Below are positions 1 through 11,168 of a DNA stretch of 64,000 nt, piece after piece. The DNA comes from Sthenelais limicola (Eukaryota > Annelida > Polychaeta > Phyllodocida > Sigalionidae): contig OW804096.1 in assembly GCA_942159475.1 (NCBI GenBank), positions 139,613,442-139,677,441 on the forward strand, read 5' to 3'. Made by a program: the position numbers and the translations under genes. The notes under the pieces were generated by a model. That model made no database searches, had not been told where the DNA came from, and worked only from the letters and a program-made list of their open reading frames with translations. Position 1 is the first letter of the stretch; each line of letters starts with the position of its first letter.

Positions 1-121
1 GTACCCCTTCAATGAAGTGGTATCGACGCGACGCTTCCGGTCCAAGGAAGGCAAGAACCACCTGGAGATGAAGGTGGGAAACCTCATGCACCAGAAGGTC
101 ACCCGCATAGAGACTGACCAG
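1..121 (+). CDS. Unconventional MyTH4-FERM myosin (class VII/XV-like), penultimate coding exon, 5' partial
   Basis: Reading from base 2 the exon encodes YPFNEVVSTRRFRSKEG followed by an LEMKVGNLM segment and ends TDQ in phase 0, directly before a consensus donor (CAG|GTGAGT). The pattern YPF-N...hydrophobic-x-GNL...ET matches the last lobe (F3, PH-like) of the C-terminal FERM domain of class VII and XV myosins, which move along actin in stereocilia, microvilli and filopodia and bind cargo through MyTH4-FERM. That family match is from memory, not a search. Only the last part of the gene is here; motor, IQ and MyTH4 domains would lie to the left. The STRR stretch leans slightly towards class XV, the YPFN towards class VII, so the class is left open. 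Confidence 0.72.
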
Positions 122-517
122 GTGAGTCTAATAAGATAAGATAAGAAGTTTTCTATTTGTCTTCATCAAGGGTACAGGAGGAGTACGGTTGAGTAAATGT
201 AAGTAAAAGGACAAATAGGTTGACATACCAATATGATACTACGAGGCACCATTTCTTCTGGCTGTTCCAGAATTTTGAATAACTAGTAGAACTAAATTAA
301 CTAATTGACTTACAAGGTACAAGGTACAAGGAATGACAAAGGATCAATTAAATTAAATCAATTAATCTGAGAGATCGATCGAGCAGAACAGCACGGTTTT
401 TACAACATAAGGTATCTAATTGGGCAGTACAGCATGATTTTTACAACTTCAAACTACAAAATGTGTTATGATGTAGAAAAGTAGAAGTAAAATAATATTA
501 CACCTGCACAGGTAAAA
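122..517 (+). other. Myosin intron, left part, no recognised feature
   Basis: AT-rich intron sequence between the donor at 122 and the first MITE-A. A short direct repeat (acaaggt) is visible near 315-335. Nothing else is supported. Confidence 0.6.
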
Positions 518-960
518 GGGTCAGATTTTCAGAAAATGTACAATTCACCTTCACCAATTCTCACAAATATCCAAAACACTCTACGTCCAAACCCTCAGAT
601 CAGATAAGAATGGTATGCCAGCCTACTTCGCTAATCGGTCTCCTCGCCAAAGAGGCGGCGTTTTAATGGGAATATACTTACATTTTGCGGTCTTAATGGA
701 ATTATAATGGCACATTGCGGTTTGAGGCGAAAGGCTTTCCCTTCGTTTGAAGGGACTCTCCCATCTTTAGACCTAGACTGAACATTTCCGACGAAAATAA
801 AGTTCAAAATACAGCTCAACCTAACCATACAGATTGCTAGAATCAATGCAATGCCAAATATACTTGAATTTACCTAGTCTTGACCACATTGCAGTCTAAT
901 TTAGCAGAATTTACTAAATGTGTACAGCTGCTAATTGTACATTTTCTGCAAATTTGACCC
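518..960. mobile_element. MITE-A copy 1, split by a MITE-D insertion
   Basis: Both terminal inverted repeats are present (GGGTCAGATTTTCAGAAAAT at 518; the inverse ends at 960). The interior stops after the 'ttcaccaattctcacaaatatcc' part at 576 and resumes at 781, so the 204-bp block in between is a later insertion. MITE-A is non-coding, about 235 bp when intact, and must rely on a transposase encoded elsewhere. Confidence 0.85.
577..780. mobile_element. MITE-D copy 1, nested in MITE-A
   Basis: About 200 bp with short imperfect terminal inverted repeats (CACTCTACGTCCAAAC against the inverse of TTTAGACCTAGACTG). It shares its internal sequence (ccctcagatcagataagaa, ggtttgaggc, aagggactct) with the blocks at 34072 and 39517. 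It interrupts MITE-A copy 1, so MITE-D was active after MITE-A landed here. Confidence 0.75.
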
Positions 961-990
961 AAATATGTCTGTATTCCTCCATAGCTTTAT

Positions 991-1224
991 GGGTCAGATC
1001 GTCAAAAAATGTACAATTAGCAGATCTATACATTTAGTAAATTATGTTAATTAGGCTGCAACACGATGAATACCATATATATCTGAGTATGTTTAGTATT
1101 GTGTGGTTTTAGAAAATCTGTTCTGCTATTATAAACTGTATTTTGAAGCTCATTTTTGTCTTAAATCTTGGTTATTTGAGAGAATTGGTGAAAGCGAATT
1201 GTACATTTTCTGACAATCTGACCC
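991..1224. mobile_element. MITE-A copy 2 (reverse), with TTAT target duplication
   Basis: Diverged but full-length copy. The TIR GGGTCAGAT at 991 and its inverse ending at 1224 are flanked by TTAT on both sides, a 4-bp target-site duplication. It lies in the myosin intron. Confidence 0.8.
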
Positions 1225-1538
1225 TTATCTAGATATTTAGCTTTTAAAGAAAATGTTTATTGGCCGATGGTCCGTTATTTAATAAGTTACAAAAGACGCA
1301 TAACCGACAAAGGTATGTCCAGAAATGGCGTTAGATTCGAGCAAGGACTTTCAAACAATGAACGAAATGATAAGATGTCAATTTTGTTTGCAAGCAGTCA
1401 TGAAGATTACCATAGTGTGGACATTTCCCTTTCTTTTTGTAATACTCAGTGGACACTACTCACCTAGTAAGTCCCCCATCCGTATTCCGATAAATCAATC
1501 ACTGTAATATTAAAAAAAATATTTTCTTTTCTTTTCAG

Positions 1539-1601
1539 GGAGTGGATATTTCCGCCTTGATAGGACAATACATTCACATCTTGAAGAAAGTGAGAGTATG
1601 A
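1539..1601 (+). CDS. Unconventional MyTH4-FERM myosin, terminal coding exon
   Basis: A pyrimidine-rich tract and TTTTCAG acceptor precede GVDISALIGQYIHILKKVRV and a TGA stop (1599-1601). The acceptor is in phase 0, matching the donor at 121/122, and the joined peptide (ETDQ-GVDISALIGQYI) resembles the very C-terminus of class VII myosins, an amphipathic helix closing the FERM F3 lobe. The intron between the exons (122-1538, 1.4 kb) contains two MITE-A copies, the first with a MITE-D inserted in it. No strong AATAAA was identified shortly after the stop, so the 3' end of the transcript is not placed. The gene converges on the minus-strand raftlin gene ending at 13697. Confidence 0.72.
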   Translation, partial: GVDISALIGQYIHILKKVRV

Positions 1602-2078
1602 GGCCCTGAAAGGTTTTCCCCAACGTGAAAAGATGTCATCCCGAGTAGTATACTTCCAAATTACTTGCGTTCTTTATCATTCATCCCGAATAGTATACTG
1701 CGTTCTTTATCATTCATAACGAACAGCTCCGACTAACTTGGGAATATGTAGACTATGATTCATATTGCGATAAATATGTATTTTAACTTCATACTGATCA
1801 TTGGCTTCCCCAATTAGACGATGTATGAGGAAATAGGGGATCTATAAATGAAATAGCTATATCTATATAGATTTGCGGAGATATCGGCGTTCAATACGAA
1901 TTTCCAGATCGAGTAAAAAAATAAAAAAATATACTGGAAAATGTATAGAATGTCTTTACTAATTGTGTATGATAATAACTGATGTGTCTTATGACTTGGA
2001 CCTTGTGTATAATACTGATAAATTGTGATAAATCGATAAAATGTGTATGGTACACTCACATTAAGTAATAACTATAGG
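1602..2078. other. Myosin 3' UTR and downstream intergenic sequence
   Basis: A short direct duplication (cccgagtagtatac / cccgaatagtatac plus gcgttctttatcattcat, 1640-1720) lies just after the stop codon. No further gene or element is recognised. Confidence 0.5.
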
Positions 2079-2420
2079 TGATGTGTTTCATAAAAATGAG
2101 TCATAAGTCGCAAAATGGATATTTTTTCACAAGTAATTTATTCACAATATGTGTTATTGGAATGTTTTGATTGTTAAGGGTTTAGCACTTTTAGTCATTT
2201 CACGTACCAACCTTTAGGACATTTTATTATATTTTTGTGTTTTGAAGGTCAAACATGAACATAAATAATATATGAAACATAAAATATAGAAGCGCTGTTT
2301 AGATGTCCTTAATAATGTTTACCACCATTGGAATCGGCTTAATCCCATCTTTCCAAATATGGTGGTATCTCAAAATCTATTTTTTGCGACTTGTGGCTCA
2401 TTTTTGTGTGACACATCACA
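2079..2420. mobile_element. MITE-B copy 1
   Basis: Starts GTGATGTGTTTCATAAAAAT then GAGTCATAAGTCGCAAAA, and ends with the inverse (TTTTTGCGACTTGTGGCTCA ... CACATCACAT). It is about 340 bp, shorter than the ~410 bp of intact copies because of internal deletions. Confidence 0.8.
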
Positions 2421-2854
2421 TATTATAAAGCGCTTGTTTGTATTGATATTCCATCTAAGCTCACTACATGCATGGATGGTTTTTATTATTAAATTGATGA
2501 ATAATTAACGCTAAGGGTGTATGTATTCTCGTGTTCTTTTTCAAATACATTTTGTGTATCTAAAATGTTAAGAAAAAATATTTTCTTCAGTTCAAAATGG
2601 TGCTCTATAAGCGAGAATTAGGGGGCAAAGAATGAAAATGCAGAATGATTTATATAGGTATAATATTAGTTTATTGAAATTATTTCCTTTAAACATGTGT
2701 GATGTCACTTTTTGGTACTAACCATTTCTATAACACTATGGCCAGCAATTCTAGCATGATAAACCCTGTTTATTGTATAGGGTGGACCTTCCAGTGGGTA
2801 TGAACACCAAAGTTCTATATTCACAGGTGTTCCTAAATGAAATAACTAGAGTAA

Positions 2855-3187
2855 TAGGGGATTTGCTTAGCCGCCATTTTGAATCTTGATTCGCATAGAT
2901 TTATGGGATTTATGTTACAGTCTAAAATCTATAGAAAACATAACAATATTTATCAATGGTCTAATGCTGATATCCATGTGTTATACATGTTTCCATAACA
3001 CAGCCCTCCATCTTTCCCATCATGCATTTGGTCTTCATAGATCATTTATACAAGCTATGATATTGGTGAAAACATTCTTGCAATTTTCAATAAAAATGTT
3101 GCCAAATATTTGTATGTCAGATTTCAACAGAATCCATCCCATGATGCACTGTAACAGACATGCGCAGTGGCACATGCAACTCCCCTA
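2855..3187. mobile_element. MITE-C copy 1
   Basis: TAGGGGATTTGC at 2855 and the inverse GCAACTCCCCTA at 3187 are the inverted termini. Adjacent internal blocks (gccgccattttgaatcttgattcg and catctttcccatcatgcattt) recur at 10.1, 13.5, 52.4, 53.6, 59.4 and 59.9 kb. A run of open frame inside it has no protein similarity that I recognise and is taken as chance. Confidence 0.8.
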
Positions 3188-3280
3188 TTGGAAAGAATTC
3201 TGACTTGGAGATGGCTGCAATCCGAAGCTTGGTCGTTTCCTTTGGTGCTTACTCAGTTTACTTCCATGTATGTTAATAAT

Positions 3281-3501
3281 AGGGAGATTTAGCAAACACA
3301 ACGCACCAACACAACACTAACGCATCCACTAACTATTACTATTAGTCCATTATTACTGTTGTTGGGATATCTCAAGAGGTCTGCAATGCAGATGCCCTCG
3401 GCCTAGCTCCTCTCGAGATATCCCCACAGCGGTAGTAATGTACAAATAGTTAGTGGATGCGTTAGTGTTGTGTTGGTGCGTTGTGGTTGCTAAATCTCCC
3501 T
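3281..3501. mobile_element. Foldback (near-palindromic) element
   Basis: The element is one long imperfect inverted repeat. AGGGAGATTTAGCAAACACA at the left returns as its near-exact complement at the right. The outer ~55 bp of each arm are almost identical and pairing continues inwards through GGGATATCTC to a ~25-nt loop around 3390. The three bases AAT flank both ends, a possible 3-bp target duplication. It has no coding capacity, consistent with a non-autonomous DNA transposon. Confidence 0.7.
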
Positions 3502-4239
3502 AATATCGATTTTCCTCCTCTGGGACATCATCCTTCCCATTATTATGTTGTTATTCTTATGTGAATATACCTCGAGGAGTAACACTTATTAATCTGATTA
3601 AGTCTGCTATGGTAGTCAATATAGTACCTACATCATTTACCGACAAGCATTCATTTGAGTTAGCATAATCTATAGCAAGTGAAGTTTAACAAATTTAATT
3701 AAACATAATTAAATTTATGGAGGTATCGCTGTGCATAATATAATCCTTCCCAACCAAATGCTGTACTTGACGCATGACTAATATGACCCAAGAACATAAT
3801 CATTGTTTATCACTTTTTAAAAATAGGTTTTAGATAATTGTCAGTATGGACCATTAAACTTACAAATAAAGTTGAAAAAATATATAAGTACCTATTGGGC
3901 AAAGATGTGAATTGTTGCATCGGTTGGTTGAAATATCGGCCATGGAACTCGAAGGTGGTGAGTTCGAATCTGATTCTTCCCTCGAACTCCATATCAAGGC
4001 GTATTTAGCTGAGGCAACGAGTCTTCCAGATAATAATTAAAACCTTTTTTATCAGAATAAAAGCAAAAGAGTTGCGATGTATTAAAAAAGAGTTGCGCTG
4101 TATGCTGATTGTTGCGATACTGTGTGATAAAGAAATGTTGCTTCATTTATGTGATGGATCATTGGGTCATCCTGCCAACATGTTTTGTATGTTTTATTGT
4201 TATAAACCGGTCGATTTTCACCATTCTGTAGAGTAAAAT
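3502..4239. other. Unassigned intergenic sequence
   Basis: Nothing recognised. A short open frame on the minus strand (3810-3992) has no supporting start context or family resemblance. Confidence 0.5.
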
Positions 4240-4648
4240 GTGATGTGTTTCAGGAAAATGAGTCATAAGTCGCAAAATTGATATTTTTCAAAATGTTTTT
4301 TTCACAGGATCACATTATTGGAATGTTCTGATGTTTGGGAAGTTTATAACTGATAGCTATATCAATCGATGTATTAAATTCCAGGACAATCAATGTAATA
4401 TATCTTTTAGTTTTAAAGGTCTTCATATGGACTACATTTAGTTACTTTACTGTTTATTGACCCCCAGAAATATTGGAAACTTTTTTTTTCAAATACGAAA
4501 ATATCAAACTTAAAATCTAGAAATACTTATAAGATTATTAGACTGTTTACTATCATTGGAATCGGGTTGGTCTCCTCTTTTCAAATATAATGATATCTAA
4601 AAATGTATTTTTTGCGACTTATGACTCATTTTCCTGAAACATATCACA
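4240..4648. mobile_element. MITE-B copy 2, near full length
   Basis: Good reference copy of about 409 bp. The left TIR reads TGATGTGTTTCAGGAAAATG then AGTCATAAGTCGCAAAA; the right end is the inverse, ATTTTTTGCGACTTATGACT ... CATATCACA. The interior is AT-rich and non-coding. Confidence 0.88.
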
Positions 4649-5199
4649 GATTTAATGTTATTTGATGTAATGGAATATCTAATATTCAGGTTCCCTGTCC
4701 ATCGTTATATTTCCCTACATAAAAGGCTCATGTCGTCAACATATGTACAATTGCTGTTCATAAAGATAATAAAGTAAATAATAAATAAAATAACATGATA
4801 ACATATCAAAAGCTATATACATACATGTAGCATAGGTTTGCAGCAAAGATCTCTGTCTGTATTGAAACGTGGTTTCATTTTTGTATAGTTCTCAAAATTA
4901 CATTGCCAAATAATTAAGTTTAATTATGAAAATTTGGGAACATCTGAGGATTGATTATTAAGAGACCCAATTGGACATATGATGACGACTTGGCCCAGGT
5001 GAGAAGGAATGGAAGCCATGTTGATGTTATCATTATTGTTGATTGGATTAATGAAGGCCTTATAAATGCCTTCAATGTTTTGTATCGATTAATTTGAATG
5101 GTAATAAAATATACCATGTTCACACTCCGCTAGTATTGTAACTTTCTTTGCTAATCATTATGTGTCTAAACGTTTCAGACTTCTAATGATATGACACTC

Positions 5200-5272
5200 C
5201 TAACAGGATCATTTATAAAAAAAAACAAAAAAAACAAGATCATTTTAAATGATCTTGTTTTTTTTTGTTTTG
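5200..5272. repeat. A-rich/T-rich hairpin
   Basis: aacaagatcat pairs with atgatcttgtt about 6 bp downstream, and the flanking A-run and T-run extend the possible stem to more than 20 bp. A partial upstream copy (aggatcattta) precedes it. Confidence 0.6.
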
Positions 5273-5288
5273 GCACCTCTGCATTTAT

Positions 5289-5586
5289 GATGTGTTACAG
5301 AAAAAATAATTTATAAGTCGCAGAATTGATATTTTTATTTACAATTTGTCTTTATGGGAATGTTCTCATACTTGGGGTATGTAGCACTTTAAACCAAATT
5401 TCGAAATACCAAATGTATTAAATATATCTTTACGTTAAGGTCATTCTATGGAGTATATTTAGCTACTTAGTTTCCACCAAAAAGTATTGCAAACCGTTTT
5501 TCAAACATTAAATATATAAATTTATATTTTAGATATAGAATTACTTTTCTTCACTTATGACTCATTTCTCTGTCAAACATCATATT
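5289..5586. mobile_element. MITE-B copy 3 (diverged, internally deleted)
   Basis: Recognisable MITE-B ends (gatgtgttacag...ataagtcgcagaattgat; ...cttatgactcatttctctgtcaaacatcatat) bracket a shortened interior. Confidence 0.7.
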
Positions 5587-6589
5587 TGCATAAATAGCTT
5601 GATAGCACAGTTTCATGAATAAAATTATAACGTTTCCCATTCGAAGTTCTTTTAAACTTAATGAGAATTAAAGTAGATTGAGACTATGTAGGAACTATAG
5701 AATAGGAAAGTACAAATATTCATATTATATTCTCTCCACTAAATATATGCCATGAGTCCTTCATGGATGTGACTCACCCAGAGTGCACGCTGTCTGTGAG
5801 CCTGGGGGGTTGTTTCATAACTAGTAACAATATATTGCTAATCATTAATCACTGAATAAAAAATAGGGGAGTGATTAGCGATATATCATTAGACCATTGC
5901 AATATAATTGCTACAAGTTTTTATATATATATAAAGATTTTTATTCCGAATTATTTGTTCATACATATAACATTTCACATCATCATATATATTCCATACA
6001 ATAATCCAGGAATTGGGCCTTAACAATCCTCTACATGAGGTCTTCCAGACCGCCCAAAATAAATAAATAAATTGTAAATGTAATGCATAGTAAGTATTTG
6101 TCCATAGTTCCTTCATTAGAGTTCATTATTGCTATATTAGCTTCAGTGTTACTTCTTCAGTGATGATTCTTGTCTTTTCATGATGTCTTGACCTTGTTTA
6201 TATAGAATTTTCAGTCCTATTTTGAGGTTCTTGTCACCTCTCCTGGATATAGAATATGATTATAAGTGTGGACGCAGGTATGTTAATATCTTAGTAATCA
6301 TTTACCAGTTCATATGTATATATAGGTATATGTAAGGTATTGTCTAGTGCTATAATGATGTATTTACAACACAAATTTCATTTTTAGTTCTACTGACTTA
6401 TTCCTTGCTACTACTTATGACATTAAACGAGCTAACACTATCTAACACTAGAATAACATCCAATGTTATTTAACTGAAATTTTACATTTTGAAATCAATG
6501 ATTCCTACTCAAACTTTGAATAGGAAATCTTACAATCACTCTGTGTTTTTGATTAACTCAAAACACCATTCACAACATAGCAGGATCGA
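5587..6589. other. Unassigned intergenic sequence
   Basis: About 1 kb with no recognised gene. A loose inverted repeat (attgctaatcattaatcact / agtgattagcgatat) is present near 5831-5885. Confidence 0.5.
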
Positions 6590-8012
6590 CTAAAAAGTCG
6601 ATAAGGGCCCCCCACCCACACCCATCGCTGTATCGATCTTAACTTTACCTGGGCTTCTACAATACCCAGTGTTTTCCCCCCTCTTTCTTTTATCCCATTG
6701 CAATGAATATTTGATTGTTGAATTTAGCTCAATTCAATTTGACAGGAGTCTGACTTTACGTCGGACTTTAGAAAAGAATCAAAAGCCAGATGATACTGGT
6801 GCTTTAGGTACATTCTGAATTCTTTTCTCGTATTTATCATCTGAACTTTAGGCTCCAATCTATTCCAAAGAGTCGGAATATAATAAAGGTACAATTTCTT
6901 GAATAATTCATTATACGGATGGGGGTAGATTAATTTCTTTCCCTGCGAGAGTCCCCGCAGACGGACTTCTCTCCTATCAACATTTTCAAAGTCTCTAGTT
7001 CTTAAAAAGGCTCTATCCAAAATATGTACCTCTCTCCTTGTTTGAAGAGAAGTAATATTCAGTTTTTTATGAATCTCTTCTGTACTAGATAATCTGGGTA
7101 GATGAAGTATTGTTTTTAAAGCTGAATTTTGAAGAGTCTGAAGTTTTATAATATGCTTTTGTGGTGCAGAGTTATAAAAGACATCTCCATAATCAATAAT
7201 GGGTCTGATCATCGTTTTATATATTGAAAGTAGAATAGATTTATCACAGATATTATATAGCTTGGAAAGTGCCCTTACTTTGGTTCGACCCAAGTTCACT
7301 TTTTTAGTAAGGAATTTACCAAAATTCAGTTGTTTGTCAATCTCAATTCCCAGATATTTATACGAATCTAGACTCTCGAGTTCTTGCTCTTTAATATTGT
7401 AACTGGTAGAGTTGTTTACATCATGCCGAGCTCTTATAGTGAGGCTCTTGCATTTATTAATATTTAGTGAAATTTTATTTCGGTCACACCACTTCACTAT
7501 ATTATTTAGGTCATTTTGTAAATTACAAATGTTTCGACCCTGCAGAGATCTCTCTGAATATAAAACAGTATCGTCTGCAAATAATTGAATATTACAGTTA
7601 CTAACAATATCAGGCAAATCATTTATATAGATACAAAAGAGGAGTGGGCCCAAAGCAGTTCCTTGGGGGACTCCGCATGTTATTGGCTGTAGTGAAGAGG
7701 ATTCCCTATTTAGAAGCACTTTCTGGGATCTGTTAGACAGATAATTCTTAAACCATTGTATTGGTCCCCCCTCAACCCCATAATTTTGTAATTTTGAAAT
7801 TAAAATGTCATGATTAACGGTATCGAAAGCTTTTTTGAAATCTAAAAATATTAAATCTGTGGCCTTTTTATTATTTATATTATTATATACATTTCCCAGA
7901 AGTTTGTCGTGTGCCTCTATAATGGATCTTCCTTTCCTAAAACCAAATTGAACATCTGACAATAAATTATTACTCTCGAAGTAGTGGGTTTTTACTCTCT
8001 GACAAAAGGCTT
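6590..8012 (-). mobile_element. 5'-truncated LINE-1 of the window: reverse transcriptase half plus 3' UTR
   Basis: On the minus strand an uninterrupted frame from about 8010 to the stop at 6724 encodes the palm/fingers and thumb of a non-LTR reverse transcriptase: QFGFRKG, FLDFKKAFDTVNH, GVPQGTALGPLLF and the catalytic FADDTVLY box, then a thumb with YKYLGIEID. This is the Jockey/CR1-type clade layout. The N-terminal endonuclease half is missing because the reading frame runs into the 47-bp minisatellite at about 8012. The 3' UTR (6590-6723) holds a G-rich stretch and a small atcgac-ttttta-gtcgat hairpin. No poly(A) or target duplication was pinned down. The intact catalytic residues suggest a fairly recent insertion. 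Confidence 0.88.
6724..7962 (-). CDS. Reverse transcriptase fragment of the LINE (412 residues from the first internal Met)
   Basis: The protein copies LINE RNA into DNA at the target site. RT motifs appear in order: GFRKG (residues ~7-11), KAFDTVNHD (~44-52), the CGVPQGTALGPLLF block (~92-105), LFADDTVLY (~126-134), then KYLGIEID (~202-209). The true frame continues upstream of this Met (FESNNLL, FCQRVK), so the Met is internal and not a genuine start. There are no internal stops. Function without the endonuclease half is unlikely. Confidence 0.85.
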   Translation of the reverse strand: MSDVQFGFRKGRSIIEAHDKLLGNVYNNINNKKATDLIFLDFKKAFDTVNHDILISKLQNYGVEGGPIQWFKNYLSNRSQKVLLNRESSSLQPITCGVPQGTALGPLLFCIYINDLPDIVSNCNIQLFADDTVLYSERSLQGRNICNLQNDLNNIVKWCDRNKISLNINKCKSLTIRARHDVNNSTSYNIKEQELESLDSYKYLGIEIDKQLNFGKFLTKKVNLGRTKVRALSKLYNICDKSILLSIYKTMIRPIIDYGDVFYNSAPQKHIIKLQTLQNSALKTILHLPRLSSTEEIHKKLNITSLQTRREVHILDRAFLRTRDFENVDRREVRLRGLSQGKKLIYPHPYNELFKKLYLYYIPTLWNRLEPKVQMINTRKEFRMYLKHQYHLAFDSFLKSDVKSDSCQIELS

Positions 8013-8977
8013 TAGCTGGAGACTTTGGCTAGCTGAGCTGTCTCTCTGACAGATACCTTTAGCTGGAGACTTTGGCTTGCTGAGCTGTCTCTCTGACAGA
8101 TACCTTTGGCAGGAGACTTTGGCTTGCTGAGCTCATTCTCTGACAGATTTAGCAGGAGATTTTGGCTAGCTGAGCTGTCCTTCTGACAGATTCCTTTAGC
8201 AGGAGACTTTGGCTAGCTGAGCTGTCCCTCTGACAGATACCTTTAGCAGGAGACTTTGGCTTGCGGAGCTGTCTCTCTGACAGATACCTTTAGCAGGAGA
8301 CTTTGGCTTGCTGAGCTGTCTCTCTGACAGATACCTTTAGCAGGAGACTTTGGCTAGCTGAGCTGTCTCTCTGACAGATTTAGCAGGAGACTTTGGCTAG
8401 CTGAGCTGTCTCTCTGACAGATACCTTTAGCAGGAGACTTTGGCTAGCTGAGCTGTCCCCCTGACAGATACCTTTAGCAGGAGACTTTGGCTTGCTGAGC
8501 TGTCTCTCTGACAGATACCTTTAGCAGGAGACTTTGGCTAGCTGAGCTGTCTCTCTGACAGATACCTTTAGCAGGAGACTTTGGCTTGCTGAGCTGTCTC
8601 TCTGACAGATACTTTAGCAGGAGACTTTGGCTAGCTGAGCTGTCTCTCTGACAGATACCTTTAGCAGGAGACTTTGGCTTGCTGAGCTGTCTCTCTGACA
8701 GATACTTTAGCAGGAGACTTTGGCTAGCTGAGCTGACTCTGACAGATACCTATAGCAGCAGACTTTGGCTAGCTGAGCTGTCTCTCTGACAGATACCTTT
8801 AGCAGGAGACTTTGGCTAGCTGAGCTGTCTCTCTGACAGATACCTTTAGCAGGAGACTTTGGCTTGCTGAGCTGTCTCTCTGACAGATACTTTAGCAGGA
8901 GACTTTGGCTAGCTGAGCTGACTCTGACAGATACCTATAGCAGCAGACTTTGGCTTGCTGAGCTGCCCCTGACAGAA
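7995..8977. repeat. 47-bp minisatellite, about 21 units
   Basis: The unit is built on CTCTCTGACAGATACC, TTTAGCAGGAGACTTTGGCT and AGCTGAGCTGT (47 bp), with 42-46-bp variants lacking parts of GATACC. The boundary with the LINE is gradual: the LINE's own ctctctgacaaaaggctttagc resembles a degenerate unit. A two-unit block carrying private variants (gatactttag, gagctgactctgac, cctatagcagcag) appears at about 8700 and again at about 8885, so blocks were duplicated within the array. Confidence 0.92.
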
Positions 8978-10087
8978 AGCACAGGAACTGGCCCTGTCAC
9001 ATGATTTCCAAACTTGAATGGACATGTTAGACAGTAGTAACAATTATGAAATTATTTTACAGGGCACAAACAAACAAAAGCAAATCTTTCTGTTTGATGT
9101 ATTTAAAAACGCTGTTTTAAAGAAGTATTGTACTATTTATACAGTATGTATTTGATGAATGTGATATATCCCAGCATTTGTCAATAAAATGTTTTAATAA
9201 AACACCACAAAAATAGTCCTGAACATTATAGAAGGGGGTATCCTGGCAAAAAGTAATGCCCAGAACAGAATTGATGAGTGGAACTAATAATAACAAAAAT
9301 ATTAATCCGTCTTTTATTTCACAACAATTATAACACATTTGGAACAATAATCCTAGCACCTTCTCTGAAAACATTTTATAATAATCTACTTTTCAAAGAC
9401 CTTGTCTTCTCTACCATAGACAGGACAAATAAAAATGCATACAAATTAAGGTAAAGTGGAGGGTATAATAAACCCTACACCCCACAAGTATCATTATATA
9501 CATTAAATATATCTAGAATAGACATTGGATGAATTGCTTCTAAGGTGATGACAAGACTTCAATCTGATATCAATGGTAAACAATGAAAATGTATTAATTT
9601 GAAAATGTTAACCGAGCATCATTTTGATATAACGTTAAATTTCTTAGTCGACACCGGGGCAAAAAAGATACATATTATGTTGAAATAATTAATTCACACA
9701 GAAACATTAAGTCAACATAAAACATTGGGTTGTCCTTACACTGAATGGATGATTCTGGCCTTGTTGGCTTTCTTCCGTCAATCCAACATTTCAACATTTC
9801 AGTCAATGTAGTAAATAAACATTTTCTTCCTTTTGTGAACATTTAAAGACTTATAATGCCCCAATTCAAATGCAGTAGACGTGGTTAGTAAAAACTAAAT
9901 ATATTTAGGAAAAGAATAAAATAATGACAAAGTGTCTCAATAGGCTTATGAAAATTACAATCCTTATGAAAACTTTTAATGTATTAACATCCATGTCTTA
10001 GCACCAAGTACTTAGTAATTCAGTACTTCAAAATTTTTCCTCTCATTTCCTACAAAAACAAAAATCTACCAATAGTTCTCAGTACAA
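8978..10087. other. Unassigned intergenic sequence
   Basis: AT-rich sequence between the minisatellite and MITE-C copy 2. Short open frames here show no recognisable protein. Confidence 0.5.
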
Positions 10088-10444
10088 TAGGGGACTTGCA
10101 TGTGCCTCTGCGCATGTCTGTTAGAGTGCATCCTGGTATTGATTCTGTTGAAATCTGAATATACAAATATGTGACAATATTTTATCGAAAATGTTCTCAC
10201 CAATATCAAGAATGTTCTCACCAATATCATAGCTTTGATACATGATCTATGATAACCAATTGCATGATGGGAAAGATGGGAACTTGTTGTGTGGAAAAAT
10301 TATAACACATGAATATTGACATTAGAGCATTGATGAATAATCCATGCTGAACATGACATTTTTTCTATAGATTTTATACTGTACCATTAGTCCCACAATT
10401 CCGTGCGAATCAAGATTCAAAATGGCGACTATGCAAATCCCCTA
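10088..10444. mobile_element. MITE-C copy 2 (reverse), near full length
   Basis: TAGGGGACTTGCATG at the left, GCAAATCCCCTA at the right, about 357 bp. It contains the block matching 'aatcaagattcaaaatggcg' in the opposite orientation to copy 1. Confidence 0.85.
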
Positions 10445-10507
10445 TTAAACCTCTTTGTTAGTAATACAATATCACAATTAACTACTAATTACCCTACATA
10501 GTCATGG

Positions 10508-10640
10508 TGAAATAACAATGCTAAATGTGATGTGTTACAGGGAAATGACTTACAAGTCGTAAACAATAGAGTTTGAGATATCATCATATTAAAAAAGATG
10601 AGATCAAGCCGATTTCACTGATGGTAAACATGAAGGATCC
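10508..10640. mobile_element. MITE-B fragment (one end only)
   Basis: gtgatgtgttacagggaaatgac plus tttgagatatcatcatattaaaaaagatgagatcaagccgatt matches one end of MITE-B in reverse orientation, then similarity stops. Confidence 0.6.
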
Positions 10641-10763
10641 GAGACGTAGGAATCATACGACTATTATAGAGAAGTTTGAATAAAACTCAAAGTTCATAAA
10701 ATCTGCTGACTCATAGTTTTGGTGTCAATCGCCTACTATTAACTTGATTATTACTTTAGAATA

Positions 10764-11168
10764 TGTGATGTGTTTCAGGAAAATGATTCATAAGTCGCAA
10801 AAATGATATTCTTCAAAGTGTTTTTTTCACAGGATGTCTTTATTGAAATGTTCTGATTTTTAGAGGGTTTAGCACTTATAGTCATATGCATCTATGTAAC
10901 AAATTTCAGGAAATTGTATTAAATACATCTTTGCGTTTTGAAGACCTTTGTATGGAGTATATTTAGTTACTTTACTAGTAATTACCCATCCAGAAACATT
11001 GCAATTTTGTTTTCAAAAATAAAAATATCAAACTTAAAAATCTAGAAATACTTATTAGGTGTCCTAGTGTTTACTTTCATTGGAATCACCTTGATCTCCT
11101 CTTTTCAAATATGGTGATATCTCAAAATCAATATTTTGCGACTTATGACTCTTTTCCTTAAAACGGAT
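10764..11168. mobile_element. MITE-B copy 4, near full length
   Basis: TGTGATGTGTTTCAGGAAAA at the left and the inverse ending near 11168. About 405 bp. Confidence 0.85.

Noticed and set aside
2886..3203. 105-residue plus-strand open frame
   Set aside because: Lies wholly in MITE-C copy 1; related frames at 53626 and 59977 are the same repeat.
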